Source: Vreelandella titanicae BH1 | Lineage (GTDB): Bacteria; Pseudomonadota; Gammaproteobacteria; Pseudomonadales; Halomonadaceae | NCBI RefSeq assembly: GCF_000336575.1 | Contig: NZ_AOPO01000021.1 | Coordinates: 1-64,000 of the forward strand | DNA: 64,000 nt | Reading direction: 5' to 3' | Shown here: piece by piece, positions 57,511 through 64,000 of the stretch | How the letters are laid out: each line of letters begins with the position of its first letter | Position numbering within the stretch: position 1 is the first letter of the stretch | The notes under the pieces: model-generated | Database searches by the model: none | Seen by the model: only the letters and a program-made list of their open reading frames with translations | What the model was told of the DNA's origin: nothing | Position numbers and translations under genes: made by a program

Positions 57511-58255
57511 CAGAATCCCCCAGGTAGGCTTCACGGACGCGGGGATCCTGCCTAATAGTGTGGCTATCCCCATGGGCGATAACGCTCCCGGATACCAACA
57601 CAGAGATACGATCAGCCAGACGAAATACCGCCTCCATATCGTGCTCGATCAGCAGGATAGGCACTTCCAGCTTAAGCGCCTCCAGCAGCTCGGTCAGCTT
57701 TGCCGATCCTTCTGGACCCAAGCCGGCCATGGGTTCGTCCAGCAGCAGTGCGCGAGGTTTGAGCGCCAGAGCGCAAGCCACCTCAACCTGGCGGCGTTCC
57801 CCGTGGGAAAGTTCAAATACCGGCGTCCAGGCGCGGTGACTAAGCTGCATACGCGCCAGTGCTTCATAGGCTGGTTCAAGCAGTTGCCGATCGCGAGCAA
57901 CGGGCTTCCAGAACCGAAAACTGTGACTCTGCAGCGCTTGAACTCCCATCATCACATTGCGCATCACCGATAGCGGCTCCGCCAGCGAGGAGACCTGAAA
58001 GCTACGCCCCAGGCCCAGGCGCGCCCGTTGAGCGATACTCATGCTCGTGATCTCACTGCCTGCTAAGTAAACACTCCCTTCATCAGGGCGTATATTTCCC
58101 GCGATTTGGCCAATCAGGGTCGATTTCCCCGCGCCGTTGGGGCCAATCAAGGCGTGAATCTCCCCGGGTCTAAGATCCAACGAAACATCGTTGGTCGCCT
58201 GTAGTGCGCCAAAGCGCTTATGCAGGTTTTGTAGTGAAAGAACCACATCACTCAT
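57503..58255 (-). CDS. livG: Branched-chain-type ABC transporter ATPase LivG
   Basis: A 250-aa ATP-binding protein. LHKRFGALQATNDVSLDLRP opens the fold, Walker A IGPNGAGKSTLIGQIAG (~37-52), signature ELSHGERRQVEVACALAL, Walker B PRALLLDEPMAGLGPEGSAK, switch LLIEHDMEAVFRLADRI. The C-terminal DPRVREAYLG is typical of LivG. It overlaps livM and livF by 8 bp each, so the four transporter genes are tightly coupled. Confidence 0.92.
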   Translation of the reverse strand: MSDVVLSLQNLHKRFGALQATNDVSLDLRPGEIHALIGPNGAGKSTLIGQIAGNIRPDEGSVYLAGSEITSMSIAQRARLGLGRSFQVSSLAEPLSVMRNVMMGVQALQSHSFRFWKPVARDRQLLEPAYEALARMQLSHRAWTPVFELSHGERRQVEVACALALKPRALLLDEPMAGLGPEGSAKLTELLEALKLEVPILLIEHDMEAVFRLADRISVLVSGSVIAHGDSHTIRQDPRVREAYLGDSDA

Positions 58256-59303
58256 TGCGTTCCCTCCCGGCCAGCCAACCCATCACACCATGTTTGGCAA
58301 ATAGCACCACCCCAAGCAGTACTAACCCGAGGAAAAGCTGCCAATATTGGGTGACTCCCCCCAGAAAGGTTTCCATCATCACAAACAGCACCGCACCGGC
58401 TAACGGGCCGTAAAGACGCCCCACGCCGCCTAAAATGACGATGACCATCAGTTCGCCGGAGAAGTGCCAACTCAGCATTGTCGGGCTAACAAAGCCATTT
58501 AGATCCGCATAGAGCGCACCAGCAAGCCCGGTAATCGCGGCAGAAATCACAAACGCCACCAAGCGAATGGGGTAGGGGCTGATCCCCGCGGTAGCTAGGC
58601 GTACATCGTTAAGCCGTGCCATGGTCAAGGCAGCACCAAAGCGCGATTTCATCATTCGTGAGGTAATTGCCATCGCTAACACAAGCCCGGTGAAGCAGAT
58701 CAGGAAATAGGTGAGTGCATCGCTGCTATCGAGCATGTTGTTATTGAACAGGGGCAGGGTGTTGCGAATATAAATAGGCAGACCATCCTCACCGCCATAG
58801 GTCGGCCACGAGTTGGCAAAGTAGTAAATCATCTGCGCAAAGGCGAGGGTGATCATAATGAAATAGACCCCCGTGGTACGCAGTGAGATAGCGCCGATGA
58901 CCAGCGCTAGCAGCCCGCACAGCAACATAGCGGCGAGCCATATCACCAGTAAATTGTCGCTGCCCGGCACGCTGAAAGGCCACGTCATAAATGGGGTAAT
59001 ATCAAAAGCGTGATAAGCACTGATGCCTGCCACATAGCCACCTAGGCCGAAATAGGCCGCGTGGCCAAAGCTCACCATGCCCCCATAGCCAATGGCCAGG
59101 TTAAGGCCAACGGCCGCCATGGCAATAATGGTGATACGCGAGGCCAGATTGACATAATAAATATGGCCCAAGAAATAGGCTGCTACAGGCAGTAACAGCA
59201 GTAGCCCGAGCAGGGCCATCTGAACCAGCCCTTTGCGGTCAAAAGGTCTATCCGCTTCGGGCGCTAGCGCAGCGTTCTTGGACAAGGAAGTGGTATTAGT
59301 CAT
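58248..59303 (-). CDS. livM: Branched-chain-type ABC transporter permease LivM
   Basis: A 351-aa membrane permease with about nine to ten helices. LASRITIIAMAAVGLNLAIG and GYGGMVSFGHAAYFGLGGYV near residues 50-85 are the LivM signature. RFGAALTMARLNDVRLATAG is the ATPase-contact loop (EAA-like). LSWHFSGELMVIVILGGVGR, LYGPLAGA is the C-terminal signature. The length is usual for aromatic-acid versions. It forms the channel together with LivH. Confidence 0.92.
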   Translation of the reverse strand: MTNTTSLSKNAALAPEADRPFDRKGLVQMALLGLLLLLPVAAYFLGHIYYVNLASRITIIAMAAVGLNLAIGYGGMVSFGHAAYFGLGGYVAGISAYHAFDITPFMTWPFSVPGSDNLLVIWLAAMLLCGLLALVIGAISLRTTGVYFIMITLAFAQMIYYFANSWPTYGGEDGLPIYIRNTLPLFNNNMLDSSDALTYFLICFTGLVLAMAITSRMMKSRFGAALTMARLNDVRLATAGISPYPIRLVAFVISAAITGLAGALYADLNGFVSPTMLSWHFSGELMVIVILGGVGRLYGPLAGAVLFVMMETFLGGVTQYWQLFLGLVLLGVVLFAKHGVMGWLAGRERNE

Positions 59304-60216
59304 GGGCAGAGAACAGTCCCTTAGGCTTGAACGCGAGAATGACGGCCATGAGGATATAGATCAGCATCGCGGCCAACGCCGAACCGACGCCGGTCGCCTC
59401 AGACGGCGGCATAAACGCTTGAAAGAAGATGGGCAGATAGACCCGACCCAAGGTGTCGACAATACCCACCAGCAGGGCACCGAGTAGCGCGCCTTTAATT
59501 GAGCCGATACCGCCAATGACGATTACGACAAACGCTAAAATCAGCACTGGCTCGCCCATACCCACCTGTACAGATTGCAATGCGCCTACTAAAGCGCCGG
59601 CTAAACCCGCTAACGCCGCCCCTAAGGCAAACACCAAGGTATAGAGTTTTGAAATATTGACCCCCAGCGCACCAATCATTTCGCGATCGCTTTCACCTGC
59701 CCGAATGCGCATACCGAGTCGAGTTCGCGAGATAAGCAAGTAAAGGGCAATCGAAATAGCGATACCCACCCCAATCAGCATCAGCCGATAGATGGGGTAG
59801 CGGGTATCACCTGGCAGGGTGACAAACCCCGTCAGCCAAGAAGGAGGACTCAACCATAACGGTGAAGAGCCGAAGATCCAGCGCGTGCCCTCCGAAAAAA
59901 TCAGTATTAGTGCAAAGGTTGCCAATACCTGATCAAGATGAGGACGGTGGTAAAGTCGGCGTATCACCAACAGTTCTACCAGTGCACCTACCAGGGCGGC
60001 CGCGGTCATCCCAGCAGCCAGTCCAATCAAAAAAGAACCCGTTGAGGCAGTCACCGCTGCCGTGGCGTAGGCGCCCACCATATAAAAAGAACCGTGGGCA
60101 AGATTGATCAGCCCCATCACCCCAAACACCAAGGTGAGGCCGCTGGCCATCAAAAACAGCATCGTGCCGAGCTGCACGCCGTTCAGTAATTGCTCTATCA
60201 GCAGAGTAACGGACAC
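59296..60216 (-). CDS. livH: Branched-chain-type ABC transporter permease LivH
   Basis: A 306-aa permease with about eight helices. LLNGVQLGTMLFLMASGLTL, VFGVMGLINLAHGSFYMVGAYA near residues 12-50 and ALGVNISKLYTLVFALGAAL near 195 are conserved. LILAFVVIVIGGIGSIKGAL, LGALLVGIVDTLGR is the family end. It overlaps livM by 8 bp and lies 63 bp behind the substrate-binding protein gene. Confidence 0.92.
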   Translation of the reverse strand: MSVTLLIEQLLNGVQLGTMLFLMASGLTLVFGVMGLINLAHGSFYMVGAYATAAVTASTGSFLIGLAAGMTAAALVGALVELLVIRRLYHRPHLDQVLATFALILIFSEGTRWIFGSSPLWLSPPSWLTGFVTLPGDTRYPIYRLMLIGVGIAISIALYLLISRTRLGMRIRAGESDREMIGALGVNISKLYTLVFALGAALAGLAGALVGALQSVQVGMGEPVLILAFVVIVIGGIGSIKGALLGALLVGIVDTLGRVYLPIFFQAFMPPSEATGVGSALAAMLIYILMAVILAFKPKGLFSAHD

Positions 60217-60279
60217 GTTGGGTATCCTTAGCGCAGGTAAAGAGAAAAGGCTGGGCGGCTACACCCAGCCGAGGCGAGC

Positions 60280-61425
60280 TTACATCTGGCACTGCTCGTA
60301 ATAGACGTCTTGGATATCTTCGATTGCGACACCGATCAGGCGATTGGTGGGCTCGCCATCGTCACCCTCCACGACTTCGCGCACGTAAATATCCTGGATA
60401 GGGTGCTGGTTCGGGCCGAAGCGGAACTCACCGCGTACGCTGTCAAAGTCAGCGGCCCGCAGTGCTTCGCGGAAGGCGTCTTTGTCATCGGGGTGGGCAG
60501 TTTCAAGCGCGCTAAGAATCAGGTTGGCGGTGTCGTAACCTTGTGCCGCGTACAACGTTGGCGTGCGGTCATAGGCTTCCCGGAAGCCCTCAACAAAGCG
60601 ATCGTTGGCCTCGTTTTCCAGGTCATATGCCCATAGCGAGGTGTTGCGTGCGCCAATCGCCGCACTGCCTACCGCTTTGATTAAGATTTCATCAAACGAG
60701 AAGGCGGCGCCAAAGATTGGCATATCGACACCGGAGCTTTCCCACTGCTTCATAAACGAGATGCCCATACCGCCGGGTAAGAAGAAGAACAAGCTGTCGG
60801 CATCGCTATCGCGAATCTGGGCAATTTCAGCCGCGTAGTCGGTCTGGCCCATTTGGGTGTAAAGCTCGCCAACGACCTCACCCTCGTAAAGATGTTTGAA
60901 GCCTGCCAGCGCATCGGTGCCAGCAGGGTAGTTGGGCGCCATGATGATCGGGCGCTCATACCCCTCTTCGCGCATATATGCGCCCATGGCGCCGTGCAGG
61001 TTGTCGTTCTGATACGCCACGTTGAAGTAGTTCTCATGGCACATGCGCCCTGCTAAATCGGAGGGCCCGGCATTAGGTGACAGGTAGAAGGTGCCCTGGC
61101 GTACCACCGAAGGAACGACCGCCATTGCCAAGTTTGACCAGATAATGCCGGTAAGAATATCGACCTCATCACGCTGCATAAACTCATTGGCCAGCGTACG
61201 CGCCAGGTCGGGGCGTCTCGCATCATCCTGAATCAGCACTTCCACGTCGTCGCGGCCCGACTGCTCAAGCGCCAGCATGAAGCCATCGCGAACGTCCACG
61301 CCCAGGTGCGAACCGCCGCCTGAGAGGGTGGTAATCATGCCAATTTTAACGTCATCAGCGTGAGCAGTGGTTACCAGGCTGGAGGAGAGCAGTAAGCCAA
61401 GGCCAAAGCGGGATATCATTTTCAT
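60280..61425 (-). CDS. ABC transporter substrate-binding protein (LivK/aromatic-acid type)
   Basis: A 381-aa periplasmic protein with a signal peptide (FGLGLLLSSSLVTTAHA, cleavage near residue 23). The mature part starts DDVKIGMITTLSGGGSHLGV, the class I two-lobed fold of Liv-type binding proteins (also ILTGIIWSNLAMAVVPSV, FLSPNAGPSDLAG, GYDTANLILSALETA). Versions of this type carried next to aryl-CoA ligases often bind benzoate-like acids and not amino acids. GGAATGATCC precedes the ATG. It leads the transporter part of the operon. Confidence 0.88.
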   Translation of the reverse strand: MKMISRFGLGLLLSSSLVTTAHADDVKIGMITTLSGGGSHLGVDVRDGFMLALEQSGRDDVEVLIQDDARRPDLARTLANEFMQRDEVDILTGIIWSNLAMAVVPSVVRQGTFYLSPNAGPSDLAGRMCHENYFNVAYQNDNLHGAMGAYMREEGYERPIIMAPNYPAGTDALAGFKHLYEGEVVGELYTQMGQTDYAAEIAQIRDSDADSLFFFLPGGMGISFMKQWESSGVDMPIFGAAFSFDEILIKAVGSAAIGARNTSLWAYDLENEANDRFVEGFREAYDRTPTLYAAQGYDTANLILSALETAHPDDKDAFREALRAADFDSVRGEFRFGPNQHPIQDIYVREVVEGDDGEPTNRLIGVAIEDIQDVYYEQCQM

Positions 61426-61465
61426 GGATCATTCCTCATTTTTTAATCGTTTATTACTTAGAGGG

Positions 61466-63154
61466 TCATGCGTTGGTGTTGGTGCTATTGATGTTAGTGC
61501 TATTCACATTGATGCCAGGAGAGCCAGCACTCGGGTAATGTTCCTGGCTCAGCCGAAAGCGCTGAACCTTACCCGTGGATGTTTTAGGTAGTGCCTCGAT
61601 AAATCGTATGGAGCGAGGGTACTTATACGGCGCGATGGTCTGCTTCACGAAGTCCTGCAACATTTGCTGACATTCTTCATCTTGCTGAAAACCATCGTTT
61701 AGAACAACAAAAGCCTCGACAATTTGGCCACGCTCCTGGCTAGGGGCACCTATCACCGCGCACTCTTTCACGGCGGGGTGGGCCAGCAGGGCTGCTTCCA
61801 CCTCGGGGCCTGCGATGTTATAGCCCGCCGAGACGATCATATCGTCGTTGCGAGCGGCGAAGTGGAAGTAGCCCTCTTCATCCTGGTAAAACGCATCACC
61901 GGTGATATTCCAGCCCGCCTTTACATACTTTTGCTGGCGCTTGTCGGCCAGGTAGCGGCAGCCGGTAGGGCCGCGCACGGCCAGTTTGCCGACCGTGCCG
62001 CGAGGGACATCATTCATCTCGTCATCAACGATTCGTGCCTCGTAACCGGTCACCGGTTTGCCGGTGCAGCTGGGGCGATGGTCATTCAGGTGATTAGAGA
62101 TAAAGATATGCAGCATTTCAGTTGCGCCGATGCCGTCGAGAATCGGTGTGCCGGTTTGCTTGATCCAGTCATGATAAATCGGTGCTGGCAGGGTTTCGCC
62201 AGCGGAAACCGCCACGCGCAGGCTGCTCAAATCCTCATGGCGAGTAGGTGCTGAGAGCATCGCCCGGTAGGCTGTTGGTGCGGTGAAGACCACCGTGGCC
62301 TGATACTCGCGGATAATGTCCATCATATTGGGCGGGGAGGCGTGTTCGAGTAGCACGGCGGTGGCGCCGAAGCGCAGCGGGAAAATGGCCAGCCCGCCCA
62401 GGCCAAAGGTAAATGCCAGCGGCGGCGAACCGACGAACACGTCCTCCGGCGTTACCTGTAGGACTTCCTTGGCGTAGCCGTCGGCAATGACCAGCAGGTC
62501 GCGGTGAAAGTGCATGGTGGCTTTGGGTGAGCCGGTAGTGCCAGAGGTAAACCCCAGCAGCGCCACATCGTCGGCGGCGGTATCCACCGCTTCAAAGGTG
62601 GCGGGTTTGCCCAGCGCTAAACGGTCAAGCTCTGCGTCGTGGTTAGCCGTGCCATCAAAGCCAACGACCCGTTTGAGCACCGGGCTGTGCTGTTGGCACT
62701 CAACCAGTTCATCGAGCAGACGGGTGTCGCACAGGGCGAGGCTGATTTCCGCTTTATCGATTACCTGGCATAGCTCTTTGGTGCGCAGCATCGGCATGGT
62801 GTTGACCACCACGGCACCCGCCTTGGTGGCGGCCAGCCAGCAGGCCACCATGGCCGGGTTGTTGGCGGAACGGATCAATACCCGCTGGCCGGGAACCACG
62901 CCCAGGTCTTCGACCAGCACGTGGGCAAGGCGGTTGGTCCACTCAGTGAGCTCTTGATAGGTGCGACGACGGCCATTGCCCGCTAAGGCAATCCGTTCAC
63001 CGTGACCCTGGTCGAGCAGTCGATCGCAGAGCTCAACGCCCACGTTAAGTCGTTGGGGATAATGGTAGCCCGCGAGCAGGAACTCAGGCTGGCAATCAGT
63101 GGGTGGCAGGTTATCCCGCGCAAAAGTATCAGCATGGGCCGACTGGATGTACAT
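61466..63154 (-). CDS. Aryl-CoA ligase (benzoate/2-aminobenzoate-CoA ligase family)
   Basis: A 562-aa adenylate-forming enzyme from the ATG at 63154 with GGAGG 7 nt upstream. The AMP-binding motif ALLGFTSGTTGSPKATMHFHRD lies near 190. SPPLAFTFGLGGLAIFPLRF, LDGIGATEMLHIFISN and WNITGDAFYQDEEGYFHFAARNDDMIVSAGYNIAGPEVE follow, with the catalytic Lys in LPKTSTGKVQRFRL. MHFHRD after the P-loop is the form seen in 2-aminobenzoate-CoA ligases. The last ~15 residues (INVNSTNINSTNTNA) are a low-complexity tail. It activates the aromatic acid taken up by the adjacent transporter. Confidence 0.85.
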   Translation of the reverse strand: MYIQSAHADTFARDNLPPTDCQPEFLLAGYHYPQRLNVGVELCDRLLDQGHGERIALAGNGRRRTYQELTEWTNRLAHVLVEDLGVVPGQRVLIRSANNPAMVACWLAATKAGAVVVNTMPMLRTKELCQVIDKAEISLALCDTRLLDELVECQQHSPVLKRVVGFDGTANHDAELDRLALGKPATFEAVDTAADDVALLGFTSGTTGSPKATMHFHRDLLVIADGYAKEVLQVTPEDVFVGSPPLAFTFGLGGLAIFPLRFGATAVLLEHASPPNMMDIIREYQATVVFTAPTAYRAMLSAPTRHEDLSSLRVAVSAGETLPAPIYHDWIKQTGTPILDGIGATEMLHIFISNHLNDHRPSCTGKPVTGYEARIVDDEMNDVPRGTVGKLAVRGPTGCRYLADKRQQKYVKAGWNITGDAFYQDEEGYFHFAARNDDMIVSAGYNIAGPEVEAALLAHPAVKECAVIGAPSQERGQIVEAFVVLNDGFQQDEECQQMLQDFVKQTIAPYKYPRSIRFIEALPKTSTGKVQRFRLSQEHYPSAGSPGINVNSTNINSTNTNA

Positions 63155-63280
63155 GACCAACCTCCGTATTTGGTGTCGTTGTTTATTCCTGCCCACGGCT
63201 CAAAGGAAGCGCGGGCAGGGATACGGTGTCTGGCGTTGTGTTTTATTGTTCTTGAGAACTACTGTACGGTTTTTTGCTGT

Positions 63281-64000
63281 TTACTCTTCCGCGAGGATGC
63301 TGCGGGCGATGACTACTTTTTGTACATCTGAGGCACCTTCATAAATACGCAGCGCGCGGATTTCCCGGTAGAGGCTTTCGATAATATGGCCTTTGCGAAC
63401 GCCGTCGCCGCCGTGAAGCTGTACTGCCTGGTCAATCACCTGCTGGGCCTGGTCGGTGGCAAATAGCTTGGCCATTGCCGCTTCGCGAGTTACCCGCTCC
63501 GCGCCTTGATCTTTCGTCCAAGCAGCGCGGTAAACCAGCAGGGCGGCGGCATCCACGTTTAGCGCCATATCGGCCAAGTGGCCCTGCACCATTTGTAGAT
63601 CAGCAAGAGTGGCGCCAAACAGCTCCCGGAAGCGGCTGCGGGAGAGCGACTCTTCCAGTGCCCGGCGGGCGAAGCCCAAGGCGGCCGCGCCAACCGTGGA
63701 GCGGAAAACGTCCAGCACCGACATGGCGATCTTAAAGCCCTGCCCAGGCTGGCCGATCAAGGCGCTAGCAGGCAGCACCATATCGTTGAAGCCCAGCCGT
63801 GCCAGCGGGTGAGGCGCCACCGACTCCAGGAGTTCACGAATCTCCAATCCGGGTGTGTCGGCAGGCACTAAAAAGGCTGAAAGCCCTTTGGCGCCGGGAC
63901 CTTCACCGGTGCGGGCAAAGACTGTGTAGATATCGGCAATACCACCGTTGGAGATCCAGGTCTTTTCGCCATTCAAACGGTAGCTATCGCCGTCGCGCTC
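63281..64000 (-). CDS. Acyl-CoA dehydrogenase, C-terminal part (runs off right edge)
   Basis: 240 codons, open at the right edge, so the N-terminal part is outside the window. LNGEKTWISNGGIADIYTVFAR is the flavin/substrate segment. GFNDMVLPASALIGQPGQGFKI leads into the C-terminal helical domain (VLDVFRSTVGAAALGFARRALEE). IIESLYREIRALRIYEGASD, VQKVVIARSI is the signature with the Glu/Gly base region (IYEGASD). The gene lies 126 bp upstream of the aryl-CoA ligase gene on the same strand, so it probably oxidises a ring-derived or side-chain acyl-CoA in the same pathway. Confidence 0.9.
   Translation of the reverse strand, partial: ERDGDSYRLNGEKTWISNGGIADIYTVFARTGEGPGAKGLSAFLVPADTPGLEIRELLESVAPHPLARLGFNDMVLPASALIGQPGQGFKIAMSVLDVFRSTVGAAALGFARRALEESLSRSRFRELFGATLADLQMVQGHLADMALNVDAAALLVYRAAWTKDQGAERVTREAAMAKLFATDQAQQVIDQAVQLHGGDGVRKGHIIESLYREIRALRIYEGASDVQKVVIARSILAEE

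Noticed and set aside
1..64000. tRNA or rRNA genes
   Set aside because: No cloverleaf with a conserved T-arm sequence or rRNA-like stretch was recognised on either strand by eye. A dedicated scan would be decisive.

Overview
The window looks like a chromosomal stretch of a moderately halophilic gammaproteobacterium of the Halomonas/Vreelandella type. The support is the acidic, GC-rich coding sequence, glucosylglycerate (compatible solute) genes, several chemoreceptors, a nudE / yrfG-hslR-hslO-pckA neighbourhood like that of enteric bacteria, and a LivFGMH plus aryl-CoA ligase catabolic block. This is inference from gene content; no rRNA or tRNA gene was seen. 

Layout. 1-7.7 kb: the 5' part of a giant DUF4347/cadherin/Ig-like surface protein running off the left edge, a tail-collar protein with its small partner and an acetyltransferase, a FlgO operon behind a good sigma-28 promoter, and a lone MotB-like/OmpA protein. 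7.7-14.4 kb: a candidate small RNA, glucosylglycerate synthesis (phosphatase plus GT81 synthase), and two tandem sCache chemoreceptors with sigma-28 promoters. 14.6-20.3 kb: a sulfur block with an ETHE1-like persulfide dioxygenase, a two-part YeeE/YedE transporter, a QseBC-like two-component system, and a TsdB/TsdA-like thiosulfate dehydrogenase. 20.3-24.2 kb: palindromic repeat arrays around a GIY-YIG nuclease gene, then a DsbG-like protein and a GH13_18 phosphorylase that could break down glucosylglycerate. 24.4-31.2 kb: nrdR-ribD-ribBX-ribH-nusB-thiL-pgpA and a DUF945 gene behind a 7-bp tandem repeat. 31.4-41.8 kb: a Lon paralogue, two tandem PAS chemoreceptors with CheR-docking tails, ilvD and a Gfo/Idh/MocA oxidoreductase. 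42-48.6 kb: nudE, yrfG-hslR-hslO, pckA, msrB and an FMN-dependent hydroxy-acid dehydrogenase. 48.6-55.8 kb: a pair of MITE-like palindromes, a LysR regulator divergent from a DUF1127 gene, tex, gshA-dsbB and an esterase. 56-64 kb: a minus-strand operon for uptake and CoA activation of an aromatic acid (LivKHMGF, aryl-CoA ligase, acyl-CoA dehydrogenase, 4HBT thioesterase, RidA), most likely for an aminobenzoate-type substrate.

The most unusual structure is a dispersed ~87-bp palindromic element (TGTCATTGCGAG ... CTCGCAATGACA). About nine complete copies lie in six intergenic clusters, all in the same orientation on the + strand. The densest clusters flank a small GIY-YIG nuclease gene that is itself bracketed by imperfect direct repeats, which suggests a nuclease-linked repeat family. 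Other leads are a ~95-nt sRNA candidate with promoter, hairpin and terminator, a His/Cys dyad of caspase type at the head of the giant surface protein, and a complete sulfide/thiosulfate module with its own two-component system.
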